DNA of 64,000 nt from Pseudotamlana haliotis (GTDB lineage: Bacteria; Bacteroidota; Bacteroidia; Flavobacteriales; Flavobacteriaceae): NCBI RefSeq assembly GCF_008806375.1, contig NZ_WAAT01000044.1:143234-207233 (forward strand). Direction: 5' to 3'. A program made the translations under genes and the position numbers. The stretch's first letter is position 1; every line of letters begins with the position of its first letter. The notes under the pieces were generated by a model, which was given only the letters and a program-made list of their open reading frames with translations, ran no database searches and was not told the DNA's origin. Shown here one piece after another: positions 8,083 to 16,978 of the stretch.

Positions 8083-10009
8083 GAGAAAACAACTATTCTT
8101 TACTTATGCTTGTTTGGCATTAAGTCTTACAGCTTGTAAAAGTGAAAAAGAGGAGGCGGTTATTTCGGAATCCGCTCTTGACACCCAATCGAGTTCTGAA
8201 GTTGAAGTCAAGGTGAACCCCACAAACGATGTATATTGGGGTGAGACGCATTTACATACACAGCTTTCTGCAGATGCGGGTTTGTTTGGAAATAAGTTAG
8301 GTTTAGATGCTGCTTACCGCTTTGCAAAAGGTGAAGAGGTAACTTCCTCAACAGGAATAAAAGCAAAAATTAACAGACCTTTAGATTATTTGGTCATTAC
8401 CGATCACTCTGATTTTATGGGGTTTGCTGAAGATATTGATAAAGGTGCTCCAAATGTTTTGGCAGATGCTAAAGGAAAAGAATGGTATGATGGTATGAAG
8501 GCCGGAGGCCAAGCAGCCACAGATGCCGCTTTCAACCTAATCACAACGTTCAGTCAAGGAAAGATGCCAGCAGCACTTTCTAAAGATTATTCGCCAGGAT
8601 CTGAAATTTATGGTAGGGTTTGGCAAAACTGTATAGATGCTGCCGAAGCACATTATAATCCAGGTGAATTTACCACAATCATTGGTTACGAATGGACTTC
8701 TTTAGTGAAAGGCGCCAACATGCACCGTAATGTACTATTTCGTGATAATGGGGATAAAGCATCTCAAGTTGAGCCGATGGTGACTATTGCACCTGTAGGT
8801 TCTACAGATCCATTAGATTTATACGCATGGATGAAGAATTATGAAGAAAAAACAGGAGGTTCTGTTTTAGCGATAGCCCACAATGGTAATTTATCCAATG
8901 GTATTATGTTCCCTGTAGATGCACAATATACAGGAAGAAAATTAGATGCCAAATATGTTGAAGAAAGAGGAAAGTACGAACCGCTTTATGAGTGGACCCA
9001 AATAAAAGGAGATGGTGAAGCACATCCTTTTTTATCTCCAGAAGATGAATTTGCAGATTACGAAACTTGGGATGACGGTAACTTAGATTTAACGCAAGGG
9101 AAATCTAATGATATGCTGGCTAAAGAATATGCTCGTGAAGCTCTTAAAAACGGTTTACTTCTAGAAGAAAAATTTGGGGCTAACCCATACAAGTTTGGAG
9201 CTATTGGGTCTACAGATTCACACACAACGCTTACAGCCGTAGAAGAAGATAATTTTTATGGAAAGCATATTAGTAGCGAGCCATCTCCAGAAAGAATTAC
9301 AGAAGGTATTTATTTAAAAACTGATATTGGTACTATTGAAGATACGAGATTGAACTCGGCGGGATATACCGGTGTTTGGGCAGAGTCTAATACACGTGAA
9401 GCGATTTACGATGCCATGGCGCGTAAAGAGGTGTATGCTTCTACTGGTCCGAGAATGACCGTACGCTTTTTCGGAGGATGGGAGTATACCAAAGATGATT
9501 TAAATAGTCATGATGCCGTAAAACACGGCTACGAAAAAGGGGTTCCTATGGGAGGCGATTTAAAACCAGCCCAAGGCGCTAAGGCTCCTACATTTATGGT
9601 GTCAGCTTTAAAGGATGCTATTGGTGCTAACTTAGATCGTGTACAAATCATTAAAGGTTGGTTAGACGAAAACGGAAAAACTCATGAAAAAATATATGAT
9701 GTAGCATGGTCAGGCGATCGTAAAATCAATTCTGATGGACGTGTTAAAGAAGATGTTGGTAATACTATTAATATTGCAGAAGCAAGTTATGAAAACTCCA
9801 TTGGCGCTCCAGATTTAAATGCTGTTTGGACAGATCCAGATTTTGACCCTAAGCAACCTGCCTTTTACTATTCACGAGTTATTGAAATTCCAACCCCAAG
9901 ATGGGTGGTTTATGATGCCAAGAAATTTGGGAAAGAAATCCCTAAGGGTGTTGAAACTTCTAATAGAGAACGGGCTTATACCTCTCCAATATGGTATAAC
10001 GCGAAATAG
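8081..10009 (+). CDS. DUF3604 (PHP-fold) lipoprotein
   Basis: A 642-residue lipoprotein; the signal MRKQLFFTYACLALSLTAC ends in a good lipobox. The rest matches the DUF3604 family, which resembles PHP metal-dependent phosphoesterases. Metal-ligand-type motifs appear in order: YWGETHLHTQ (HxH), VITDHSDF (DHxD), VLAIAHNGN (H) and GSTDSHTTL (DxH). The enzyme activity of DUF3604 is not established as far as I know; hydrolysis of a phosphoester or sulfoester at the cell surface is an inference from the fold. The start codon lies in a perfect inverted repeat and a terminator follows the gene. The operon downstream encodes an anchored foldase, a HupE-like protein and an ABC system, a grouping I associate with DUF3604 loci in marine bacteria. 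Confidence 0.88.
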   Translation: MRKQLFFTYACLALSLTACKSEKEEAVISESALDTQSSSEVEVKVNPTNDVYWGETHLHTQLSADAGLFGNKLGLDAAYRFAKGEEVTSSTGIKAKINRPLDYLVITDHSDFMGFAEDIDKGAPNVLADAKGKEWYDGMKAGGQAATDAAFNLITTFSQGKMPAALSKDYSPGSEIYGRVWQNCIDAAEAHYNPGEFTTIIGYEWTSLVKGANMHRNVLFRDNGDKASQVEPMVTIAPVGSTDPLDLYAWMKNYEEKTGGSVLAIAHNGNLSNGIMFPVDAQYTGRKLDAKYVEERGKYEPLYEWTQIKGDGEAHPFLSPEDEFADYETWDDGNLDLTQGKSNDMLAKEYAREALKNGLLLEEKFGANPYKFGAIGSTDSHTTLTAVEEDNFYGKHISSEPSPERITEGIYLKTDIGTIEDTRLNSAGYTGVWAESNTREAIYDAMARKEVYASTGPRMTVRFFGGWEYTKDDLNSHDAVKHGYEKGVPMGGDLKPAQGAKAPTFMVSALKDAIGANLDRVQIIKGWLDENGKTHEKIYDVAWSGDRKINSDGRVKEDVGNTINIAEASYENSIGAPDLNAVWTDPDFDPKQPAFYYSRVIEIPTPRWVVYDAKKFGKEIPKGVETSNRERAYTSPIWYNAK

Positions 10010-10033
10010 GTTTTTATAAGTTCTAAAATGATT

Positions 10034-10068
10034 AAATAGCTGCAAAATTTTCTTGCAGCTATTTTTTT
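10034..10068 (+). terminator. Rho-independent terminator after the DUF3604 gene
   Basis: AAATAGCTGCAA (10034-10045) pairs perfectly with TTGCAGCTATTT (10053-10064), followed by a T run. It separates the DUF3604 gene from the operon that starts at 10181. Confidence 0.85.
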
Positions 10069-10180
10069 AGGGAAATCTGATTATTGCCAATTTTAATTGT
10101 AACCAAAAATTCAGCATATGTAATAGTTGTGAGCCTATCACTATTTTTTTACATTAGGTTCATATTTTGAAAATTTTTCA

Positions 10181-11038
10181 ATGACAAAATTTTATAAACA
10201 TCCTATAGTACATATTATCGTCTTTGGTTTACTCCTCGCTACTATTTTAATTTTAGTTTTTGGAGCAAAACTACCATCTCAAGATGATAAACGCATCATT
10301 ATTGGTGATGACGATTTTGCCCATATTTTAGCATCTTGGGAAAAAACATGGCAGCGCCAACCTACCAAAGCGGAGTTTCGGAAGGTTCTAAAAAGTTATG
10401 TTAGAGATCAGGTTATTTATCATGAAGCTAAAAGTCAAAAATTAGATGAAAATAACGGCACGGTTAAACGTGCTTTGATCACGCAAATGAATATGCTTGC
10501 TGAAACTCAAGGGACATCAGAAGGCATTACAGAAGCTGATTTAAAAGCCTATTATGAATTGCGAAAAGATAAATACCTGAAACCTGCCGAAATTGCATTT
10601 TCTCAAATATATTTTAAGGCCAATAGCCATTCCAATAAAAGTATTGAAAAGATTAAAAATCTATTAAATGTGAAACAAACTTTGCCAAATCATGTGTCAG
10701 ATGTCGGTGATCTCACCATGTTAGACTCAAGCTATGACAATACGCCAGCGGAACATATTGATAATACGTTAGGTGAAAATTTTAGCAGTAAGCTATTAGA
10801 ATTACCTCTAAAATCTTGGCAAGGTCCTATTATTTCTGCTTACGGAAAACATCTGGTTTATGTGAATCAAATAACCCCAGAAGCCCCCAAGCAACTGGAA
10901 GCGGTGAAAACCGAATTGATTCGTGAATTAAAATATGAAGTAAAGGAAGCTTCCAAAGACCAGTTCTTTACAGAGTTAATGCAACAATATGAGATCATAT
11001 ATACTGGAGAGTTAAAAAAGCTTGTCTATGAAAAATAG
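10181..11038 (+). CDS. Membrane-anchored parvulin-type peptidyl-prolyl isomerase
   Basis: A 285-residue protein with one N-terminal membrane helix (IIVFGLLLATILILVFG, about residues 11-27) and no cleavage site, so it is an anchored periplasmic protein. A helical chaperone-like region follows (WEKTWQRQPTKAEFRKVLKSYVRDQVIYHEA), as in SurA and PpiD relatives. The rotamase domain begins near KYLKPAEIAFSQIYF and ends WQGPIISAYGKHLVYV. It probably assists folding of exported partners, perhaps the lipoproteins in this cluster. It is the first gene of the operon and overlaps the next gene by 11 nt. Confidence 0.82.
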   Translation: MTKFYKHPIVHIIVFGLLLATILILVFGAKLPSQDDKRIIIGDDDFAHILASWEKTWQRQPTKAEFRKVLKSYVRDQVIYHEAKSQKLDENNGTVKRALITQMNMLAETQGTSEGITEADLKAYYELRKDKYLKPAEIAFSQIYFKANSHSNKSIEKIKNLLNVKQTLPNHVSDVGDLTMLDSSYDNTPAEHIDNTLGENFSSKLLELPLKSWQGPIISAYGKHLVYVNQITPEAPKQLEAVKTELIRELKYEVKEASKDQFFTELMQQYEIIYTGELKKLVYEK

Positions 11039-13181
11039 CATTAAGCGTTTTTTTACGATTATTATTTTTGCCTTTTGTTTATCGATGCCACTCAGCGTTC
11101 ATGCCGATATTTCTTTTCCTGCACGATTAGAAATCACAGAAGTGGAACCAGGGATTTACGACGTGCTTTTTGTGCTTCCCGTTATGGAAGGTAAAGTTTT
11201 AAAAGCCAAACCCGTTTTTCCCGAAGCTTTCAATTTTTTAGGTAAACCTATTGTTGACGTCGACCGTAATACCAAACGCATTCGTTGGCGTGTAAGTTGT
11301 GATCCTGAGAAATTAGCAGGTCTAAAAATAGGTATTGATGGTGTTTTAGGAAGTCAAACTGATGTTTTTTTTGAATTAAGTTTACTCAACGGACGCTTAT
11401 ATGCTAAAAAACTAAGTCCAACTCATGCTTATTACGTGATTCCTAGTCCGCCAACGGTTTTAGGAATTACAAAAGAGGCCTTTGTCAATGGTGCGCAACG
11501 TTTGCTTTCCGTATACCCTTTCTATCTGTTAGTTTTGGTGCTATGCGCTTTTTTTACACTGAAAGAGTTTTCAAAATTAAGCCTAAATTTTTGTCTATTT
11601 AGTCTCCTAGGACTTTGGTTAGCCACCATGGATCACTTGGTGTTTTCAAAATATCATTTTGATTTTATTATTTTATTGATGAGTTTGTTTATGTCCTATG
11701 GGTTATTAAAAAGAGATCGAACCGACTTGAAATTAACTACTGCTTTTATTTTTAGCGCCTTATTAGGGCTTGCCTTTGGAGCAATAACAAGGCCGTATGT
11801 TAATTTAGACGGATTTACCTCCAGCAATGTTTCTGTTTATTTATTTGCCGTGACTTTGGGCGTTCTCATCGGGTGCGTTTTAATTATTTTGATGAGCCAT
11901 AAGCTTTTAATACTGCTAAAACTTATTTTAAAAAAACAAACCGATGTCCTGCTCGGTAAGATTGTAGGAGTTCTAGCTTTCGCGCTCATAATCTATGAAG
12001 CTAGCTTGTATTGGATGGCACCTTCCATGCTCCCTAAATTACCGTATGCTCTCTGTATTTTTGTTCTTGTTAGTGCTTATGCGCTAAAAAAAGTAGATGA
12101 GGTTAATCTCTTAAATAAATTATTGATTTTCTTATTGCCTTTAGGTTTTGGAACGAGTTTTGTTTTTTTAGGGATTCAATTTCCGTTTGCTTTAACCATA
12201 GCCCTTGCTTGTACTTGGGTTTTGCTTTTGTGTGGTTTTTATAAAGGATTACAAATAAAACCTCTCATCATTACGGTAGTGGTTTTAGGTGCTGTATCTT
12301 CTGGGTTTTTGTTGGCCGAATCAGTCACTGCTAATTTATCTTTCGCATTAGGTCAAACCATGGGGTACCTCATTATTTTAATGCTGGTTGTAACTAGTAT
12401 TCTAAATTTTAAAACGGAATTAACTCTTGAAAAGCTGAGGCCTTTCAGTATTCTATTTACATGGATCGCGGTTCTAGGTTTACTTATTATCTGGAGTCAA
12501 GACTTCTTTGATATTGAAATTGATACCTTTAAAACGGATTATACCATAGGCTTGATACATATACCTCTTCTTTCCTTGGGATGTGTTTTTTTGGTGGTTA
12601 TGACTTGGCCACGTTATAAAAAGATTCATAAAGCCATGAATTTAGAACGTAAAAAGCCTGTTTTAAGTTATTTGTTTTTAGGGTTAACCGTATTCCTCAT
12701 GCCTTTAACCGTTACAGCTTCAAATCCATGGCATGTTTTTAAAGCACCAAACAGCTCTGAAATTTATCAAATTACCCAACGCATTTTAAATAATACCTAT
12801 ACTGCATTTAACCTTAAAGATGAAACACAATTATTTACCACGCTTTCAAATAACTTAGAAGGTTCATTAGTAGATCATGTGTATTTAGATAGTAGGCGAC
12901 GATTAACCACAGGACTTCAAGAAGGTGCTGAAGTTACGGTTGAAGAAGTGACCGTGTCAGACATAGGGGAGCGCATCGAAACGGATGATATGTTGACCGT
13001 TTTTAAGTATCCCGTAGAATGGACAGTAAAAGCAAGAGTAAGGCATTTGCAACATATTCATTACCGACAAAATAAATATCTAGGTGAAATTACACTAAAA
13101 GTTATTGATAAGGTGTGGAAAATATCAAACATGACATTGACGAGTGAGGACCGAACTATAATTTCAGCTAATAATAAATGA
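11028..13181 (+). CDS. Very large HupE/UreJ-like membrane protein
   Basis: About 717 residues from the ATG at 11028; a TTG two codons earlier is a less likely start. A signal peptide ending SVHA is followed by a periplasmic beta-rich domain (residues ~30-150, TEVEPGIYDVLFVLPV...). About 14 hydrophobic helices come next. The part with ATMDHLVFSKYHFDFIILL recalls the G.DH...F helix of HupE/UreJ nickel-associated permeases, but is degenerate. After the last helix (~residue 560) a second periplasmic domain of ~150 residues ends the protein. HupE/UreJ proteins are usually about 200 residues, so this is a large relative with domains at both ends. Transport of a metal is inference. It overlaps the ABC ATPase gene by 4 nt. 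Confidence 0.65.
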   Translation: MKNSIKRFFTIIIFAFCLSMPLSVHADISFPARLEITEVEPGIYDVLFVLPVMEGKVLKAKPVFPEAFNFLGKPIVDVDRNTKRIRWRVSCDPEKLAGLKIGIDGVLGSQTDVFFELSLLNGRLYAKKLSPTHAYYVIPSPPTVLGITKEAFVNGAQRLLSVYPFYLLVLVLCAFFTLKEFSKLSLNFCLFSLLGLWLATMDHLVFSKYHFDFIILLMSLFMSYGLLKRDRTDLKLTTAFIFSALLGLAFGAITRPYVNLDGFTSSNVSVYLFAVTLGVLIGCVLIILMSHKLLILLKLILKKQTDVLLGKIVGVLAFALIIYEASLYWMAPSMLPKLPYALCIFVLVSAYALKKVDEVNLLNKLLIFLLPLGFGTSFVFLGIQFPFALTIALACTWVLLLCGFYKGLQIKPLIITVVVLGAVSSGFLLAESVTANLSFALGQTMGYLIILMLVVTSILNFKTELTLEKLRPFSILFTWIAVLGLLIIWSQDFFDIEIDTFKTDYTIGLIHIPLLSLGCVFLVVMTWPRYKKIHKAMNLERKKPVLSYLFLGLTVFLMPLTVTASNPWHVFKAPNSSEIYQITQRILNNTYTAFNLKDETQLFTTLSNNLEGSLVDHVYLDSRRRLTTGLQEGAEVTVEEVTVSDIGERIETDDMLTVFKYPVEWTVKARVRHLQHIHYRQNKYLGEITLKVIDKVWKISNMTLTSEDRTIISANNK

Positions 13182-13834
13182 TAAGTTGTAACAATATAAC
13201 ATTTAAATATCCACAAAGTGACTTTGTTTTTCAGTTAAAAAACATGGATATAAAAAAAGGACAGCAAACCGCTATTATTGGTCCGAGTGGCTGTGGTAAA
13301 ACTACATTTATAAACTTAATTTCAGGTATATTGAAGCCTGATTCAGGAGTTATTTCAGTTGATGATATCACTTTGTCAGATTTTAATAAAACAGAACGTC
13401 AAGATTTTAGAATCGTAAGCATGGGGCTCATCTTTCAAGAGTTCGAATTGTTAGATTACTTGTCTGTTTTTGAAAATATTCTACTGCCTTACAGGATTAA
13501 TAGTTTATTAAGTTTAGATAAAAAAGTTAAAGAACGCGCTAAAATTTTAGCCGAACGTGTTGGTTTAGGTGATAAAATAACGCGTTATCCCAAACAGTTA
13601 TCCCAAGGTGAACGTCAACGTGTTGCCATTTGTAGAGCTTTAATTGCTGAACCTAAAGTATTGTTGTGTGATGAACCAACTGCGAATTTAGACCCTGTAA
13701 ATCGCGATAATATTATCGATATATTAACATCATATTGTCAAGATAAACAAACAACGTTAGTTGTAGTGACACACGATCATGAGATTTTACCGCGATTTAA
13801 ATCGGTAATTAATTTAAATCCGCACAGCTCATGA
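13178..13834 (+). CDS. ABC transporter ATPase (LolD/MacB type)
   Basis: A 218-residue nucleotide-binding subunit. Walker A is GPSGCGKTT, the Q-loop lies in GLIFQEFELLDYLS, the signature is LSQGERQRVAICRAL, Walker B is VLLCDEPTANLD and the H-loop is VTHD. The LSQGERQRVAI and DEPTANLD pattern is typical of the LolD/MacB/FtsE branch, which pairs with FtsX-like permeases rather than classical importer permeases. Its start overlaps the HupE-like gene and its end overlaps the permease gene, each by 4 nt, indicating coupled translation. Confidence 0.92.
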   Translation: MISCNNITFKYPQSDFVFQLKNMDIKKGQQTAIIGPSGCGKTTFINLISGILKPDSGVISVDDITLSDFNKTERQDFRIVSMGLIFQEFELLDYLSVFENILLPYRINSLLSLDKKVKERAKILAERVGLGDKITRYPKQLSQGERQRVAICRALIAEPKVLLCDEPTANLDPVNRDNIIDILTSYCQDKQTTLVVVTHDHEILPRFKSVINLNPHSS

Positions 13835-15009
13835 AACATCAATTATTTTTAGCTTGGAAATACTTGCAATACCATTGGGTAAAAACAACGATTTTAATTC
13901 TATCTATTGCTTTTATACTGTTCATCCCATTGGGATTAAATACCTTATCTGATAAAGGCTCTAAAGATTTAATGGCTCGTGCCAAAAGCACACCCTTACT
14001 TATTGGAGCAAAAGGCAGTGAAACCGAATTGGCTTTAAGTGGGTTATATTTTAAATCAAATAGTTTAGAAGCTATTCCGTTTAAAACAGTAACAGAAATT
14101 TCTAACACTAATTTAGGAGAAGTTATTCCTCTAAATTTAGAATATTATGTAAAAGAATTTCCTATTGTTGGAACGGCAAGTAGCTATTTTAAATTTAGAG
14201 ACGCCAATTTCAAGTCTGGACGAGCTATGGCTATTTTAGGCGAGTGTGTTTTAGGAAGTAAAGCAGCTGAAGTTTTAGGTATTAAAGTTGGCGAGTCGGT
14301 TATTTCATCGCCTAAAAGTGCTTTTGATGTCTCTGGAAGTTATCCGTTAAAAATGACCGTTGTAGGTATTTTAAATGCTACAAATACAGCAGATGATGAA
14401 GCTGTTTTTACAGATGTTAAAACCACTTGGGTTATTTCTGGTTTTGCACACGGTCATGATAACGTTACCGAAACCACCGCAGACAGCTTGCTGCTTTCTA
14501 AAACCAAGGAGAACGCCATTGCTAGCCCAGCGGTACTAACCTATAATGAAATTACACCCGAGAATATAAGTTCTTTTCATTTCCATGGAAACCCAGATGC
14601 TTTTCCAGTACAAGCTATTGTTGTCAACCCAAACTCTAAAAAAGACGGGCTTATTTTAAGAGGGCGTTTTGAAAATCGAACAGATAATCTACAAATTGTC
14701 GTACCCACAACGGTAATGCAAGAACTGTTAGATACAGTGGTTTCAGTTAAAAATTTATTGCTCTTAGCGGCCATAAGTATTGGGTTAGCAACTTTGGTTA
14801 TTGTAACTCTAGTTTTTAGTTTATCTATTAAACTTAGAAGCGGTGAAATTCACACCATGAAGCGTATAGGGAGCTCCAAAAGTGCTATTACAAATATTTT
14901 AGGTTTAGAAGTTGTGTTGACTCTGGCTCTAAGTTTGGTTTTGGCTGTTGTTTTGGTACTGCTTCTAAATGTATTTGGACCTTATTTAATTAAAATTTTT
15001 ATTTTATAA
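13831..15009 (+). CDS. FtsX/MacB-like ABC permease, short form
   Basis: A 392-residue permease. TM1 (TTILILSIAFILFIPLGL) is followed by a periplasmic domain of about 260 residues resembling MacB_PCD. A C-terminal FtsX core then has a helix NLLLLAAISIGLATLVIVTLV, the coupling segment RSGEIHTMKRIGSSKSAI and a final hydrophobic stretch. The usual FtsX core has three C-terminal helices and a conserved PA..A tail. Here the protein stops after the second long hydrophobic stretch, so TM4 seems absent or merged. MacB-type systems act on periplasmic or membrane substrates instead of importing. The gene overlaps the ATPase by 4 nt and lies 10 nt before the lipoprotein start. Confidence 0.82.
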   Translation: MKHQLFLAWKYLQYHWVKTTILILSIAFILFIPLGLNTLSDKGSKDLMARAKSTPLLIGAKGSETELALSGLYFKSNSLEAIPFKTVTEISNTNLGEVIPLNLEYYVKEFPIVGTASSYFKFRDANFKSGRAMAILGECVLGSKAAEVLGIKVGESVISSPKSAFDVSGSYPLKMTVVGILNATNTADDEAVFTDVKTTWVISGFAHGHDNVTETTADSLLLSKTKENAIASPAVLTYNEITPENISSFHFHGNPDAFPVQAIVVNPNSKKDGLILRGRFENRTDNLQIVVPTTVMQELLDTVVSVKNLLLLAAISIGLATLVIVTLVFSLSIKLRSGEIHTMKRIGSSKSAITNILGLEVVLTLALSLVLAVVLVLLLNVFGPYLIKIFIL

Positions 15010-15019
15010 TTATATGACT

Positions 15020-15943
15020 ATGAAAAAAATCTCATTACTAGTTCTATGTCTTTTTAGCTTAATGGCTTGTAAAAACGATAAAAAAACTTCGGAAACAGAA
15101 CAGGCTATGATCACATCAAAGAAACCTGTAGTTTATGTGTCTAATTATCCTTTGTATTATTTTGCTGAACGTATTGGGGGGAATGACGTGGATTTACGTT
15201 TTCCTATGCAGGATAGCAAATCAATTGCAAACTGGCAACCACAATCGGATACAGTAGTAAACATGCAAGCTGCCGATGTTGTGTTTATAAATGGAGCTTC
15301 TTATGAAAAATGGTTAACATCGATTTCTTTACCGGAATCCATTTTAGTAAATACTACAAAAAATGTTGAAGAAGATCTTTTAGATAGTGGTCATGTTTTT
15401 ACGCACAGTCATGGTGAAGGTGGTGCTCATGAGCATAAGGAAATGGCATCAACAACATGGTTAGATTTAGCCTTAGCAAATAAACAAGCAGAAGCTATGG
15501 CTACATATTTATTGAGTAAATTCCCAGAAAAGAAAGCAGTTTTTAAGGCGAATTTTGATAAGTTATCTGAAGACTTATTAGAATTAGATTCTAAGTTTAA
15601 GGCAGTTGCAAATAAAAAACCAAACCTTTCAGTAGTGTTTTCACATCCTGTTTATCAGTATTTTGAAGATGCTTATGAGATAAATGGACGTAGTTTACAT
15701 TGGGAGCCCGATTATCAATTAAATCATAAAAATGCACATGAAATCAAACATTTAGTAGCAGATAAAAAATTCAATTACCTCATTTGGGAAGGGGAACCAT
15801 TAGAGGAGACTAGAGCTAAATTAGAAAAAATGAATATTGAAAGCATTGTTGTAAACCCTATTTATTCTGTGCCTGAAAACAGTAATTACTTTAAAGAAAT
15901 GGAAAATAATCTGAAGCAATTACAACTTATTTATGAAGAGTAG
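15020..15943 (+). CDS. ZnuA/TroA-like lipoprotein with altered metal site
   Basis: 307 residues from the ATG at 15020 (an in-frame ATG lies 6 nt earlier). The lipobox is LMAC. The fold pattern of TroA/ZnuA cluster-9 binding proteins is clear: YVSNYPLYYFAERIGG, AADVVFINGASYEKWL, a His-rich loop HSHGEGGAHEHKE, TTWLDLALANKQAEAMA, VVFSHPVYQYFED and YLIWEGEP. In the family the first two zinc ligands are His in DPHxYEP and in HxWLDP. Here the matching segments read IANWQPQ and STTWLDL, so both His are lost, while the later His and Glu are kept. It is coupled to a MacB-like, not ZnuBC-like, transporter, so binding-protein-dependent import in the usual way is doubtful. It is the last gene of the operon. 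Confidence 0.78.
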   Translation: MKKISLLVLCLFSLMACKNDKKTSETEQAMITSKKPVVYVSNYPLYYFAERIGGNDVDLRFPMQDSKSIANWQPQSDTVVNMQAADVVFINGASYEKWLTSISLPESILVNTTKNVEEDLLDSGHVFTHSHGEGGAHEHKEMASTTWLDLALANKQAEAMATYLLSKFPEKKAVFKANFDKLSEDLLELDSKFKAVANKKPNLSVVFSHPVYQYFEDAYEINGRSLHWEPDYQLNHKNAHEIKHLVADKKFNYLIWEGEPLEETRAKLEKMNIESIVVNPIYSVPENSNYFKEMENNLKQLQLIYEE

Positions 15944-16011
15944 AATCTGTAATCTTCAGTCATTCTTAGCCATGTAGTTCATTAGTAAAACTAAGAACGA
16001 TTGTAATAAAA

Positions 16012-16048
16012 AAAACCAAGATTTGAAAGCTTCAAATCTTGGTTTTTT
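16012..16048. terminator. Bidirectional terminator between the ABC operon and pepE
   Basis: CCAAGATTTGAA (16016-16027) pairs perfectly with TTCAAATCTTGG (16031-16042), with A and T runs on either side. It serves the plus-strand operon and could also serve pepE on the minus strand. Confidence 0.85.
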
Positions 16049-16160
16049 TATGTTTTATGTGGAATGAATTCAGGTATAGTAATAATGCTGCAGTTTGTAT
16101 GAATTAGAAGGTTTACCAAACTCCAGAAGCATCACCGCTTCTAAAACCAACAACCAAAGT

Positions 16161-16868
16161 TTACTTCAAAACATTCAACTCACTACCTGAAGGTATTTCG
16201 TATGGTGCTTTATTGTATTCAAAAATACGAGCCTCTAAAACGCCTTTCAAAATAATAGAGTCGCCTTGAACATGTAACCAGCTGCCTTCTCTTAAACCTA
16301 CTACAGGAGGCGTGTTGTAATGATGAAACTCTTTAATTCGAGTTTCACGAGTTTCTCCCATGTGTTTGCTAGTAGGGTCTGGGTCTAAGTAATGCGGATT
16401 AATATTAAAAGGAACAAAGGCTAAAGCGTTAAAGCTAGGCGGGTATACAATAGGCATATCGTTAGTGGTTTTTATGGTCAGACCACAAATATTACTTCCG
16501 GCGCTTGTTCCTAGGTACGGCGTGCCGTTTTTAACCACGTTTTGTAAAGGTTCAATCAGCTTGTTTTTATAGAGCTGATAGGTTAAAACAAAAGTGTTTC
16601 CGCCACCTACAAAAACACCTTCAGCTTGCTGTATGGCTTCAGCAGGATTTTCAAATTCATGAACACCTTTCACTTCAATATTGATTTTATCGAAAGCCGT
16701 TCTCGCATGACTGGTATAATCATCATGAGATAGACCACCAGGTCGTGCATACGGCACAAAAATAAGCTGCTTGACATCCTTAAAAAAGACTTTCAAGTCT
16801 TCTAAAATGTATTCCAAATAACCCAGGCCGTGTACCGTTGAGGTACTCGCAATGATGATGTTCTTCAT
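16161..16868 (-). CDS. pepE: Alpha-aspartyl dipeptidase PepE (peptidase S51)
   Basis: A 235-residue cytoplasmic serine peptidase that splits dipeptides with N-terminal aspartate. The S51 signatures are present: GVFVGGGNTFVLTYQL, the nucleophile elbow GTSAGSNICGL, NPHYLDPDP and GLREGSWLHV. There is no signal peptide. The length equals that of Salmonella PepE within a few residues. It is a single gene convergent with the ABC operon; a -7 box lies upstream at 16897-16904. Confidence 0.93.
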   Translation of the reverse strand: MKNIIIASTSTVHGLGYLEYILEDLKVFFKDVKQLIFVPYARPGGLSHDDYTSHARTAFDKINIEVKGVHEFENPAEAIQQAEGVFVGGGNTFVLTYQLYKNKLIEPLQNVVKNGTPYLGTSAGSNICGLTIKTTNDMPIVYPPSFNALAFVPFNINPHYLDPDPTSKHMGETRETRIKEFHHYNTPPVVGLREGSWLHVQGDSIILKGVLEARIFEYNKAPYEIPSGSELNVLK

Positions 16869-16896
16869 GAGATTTTTATTTGCCCATAAAACTAAC

Positions 16897-16904
16897 CAAA
16901 ATTA
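16897..16904 (-). promoter_or_regulatory. -7 box for pepE
   Basis: On the minus strand the sequence reads TAATTTTG, matching TAnnTTTG, 28 nt before the pepE ATG. Confidence 0.5.
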
Positions 16905-16978
16905 AGGTTTAATAAAACTTTAAAGAATTTTACTTTATGAATTTCAATTAAAATGGTAAATTGAAATAAATTTTATCT

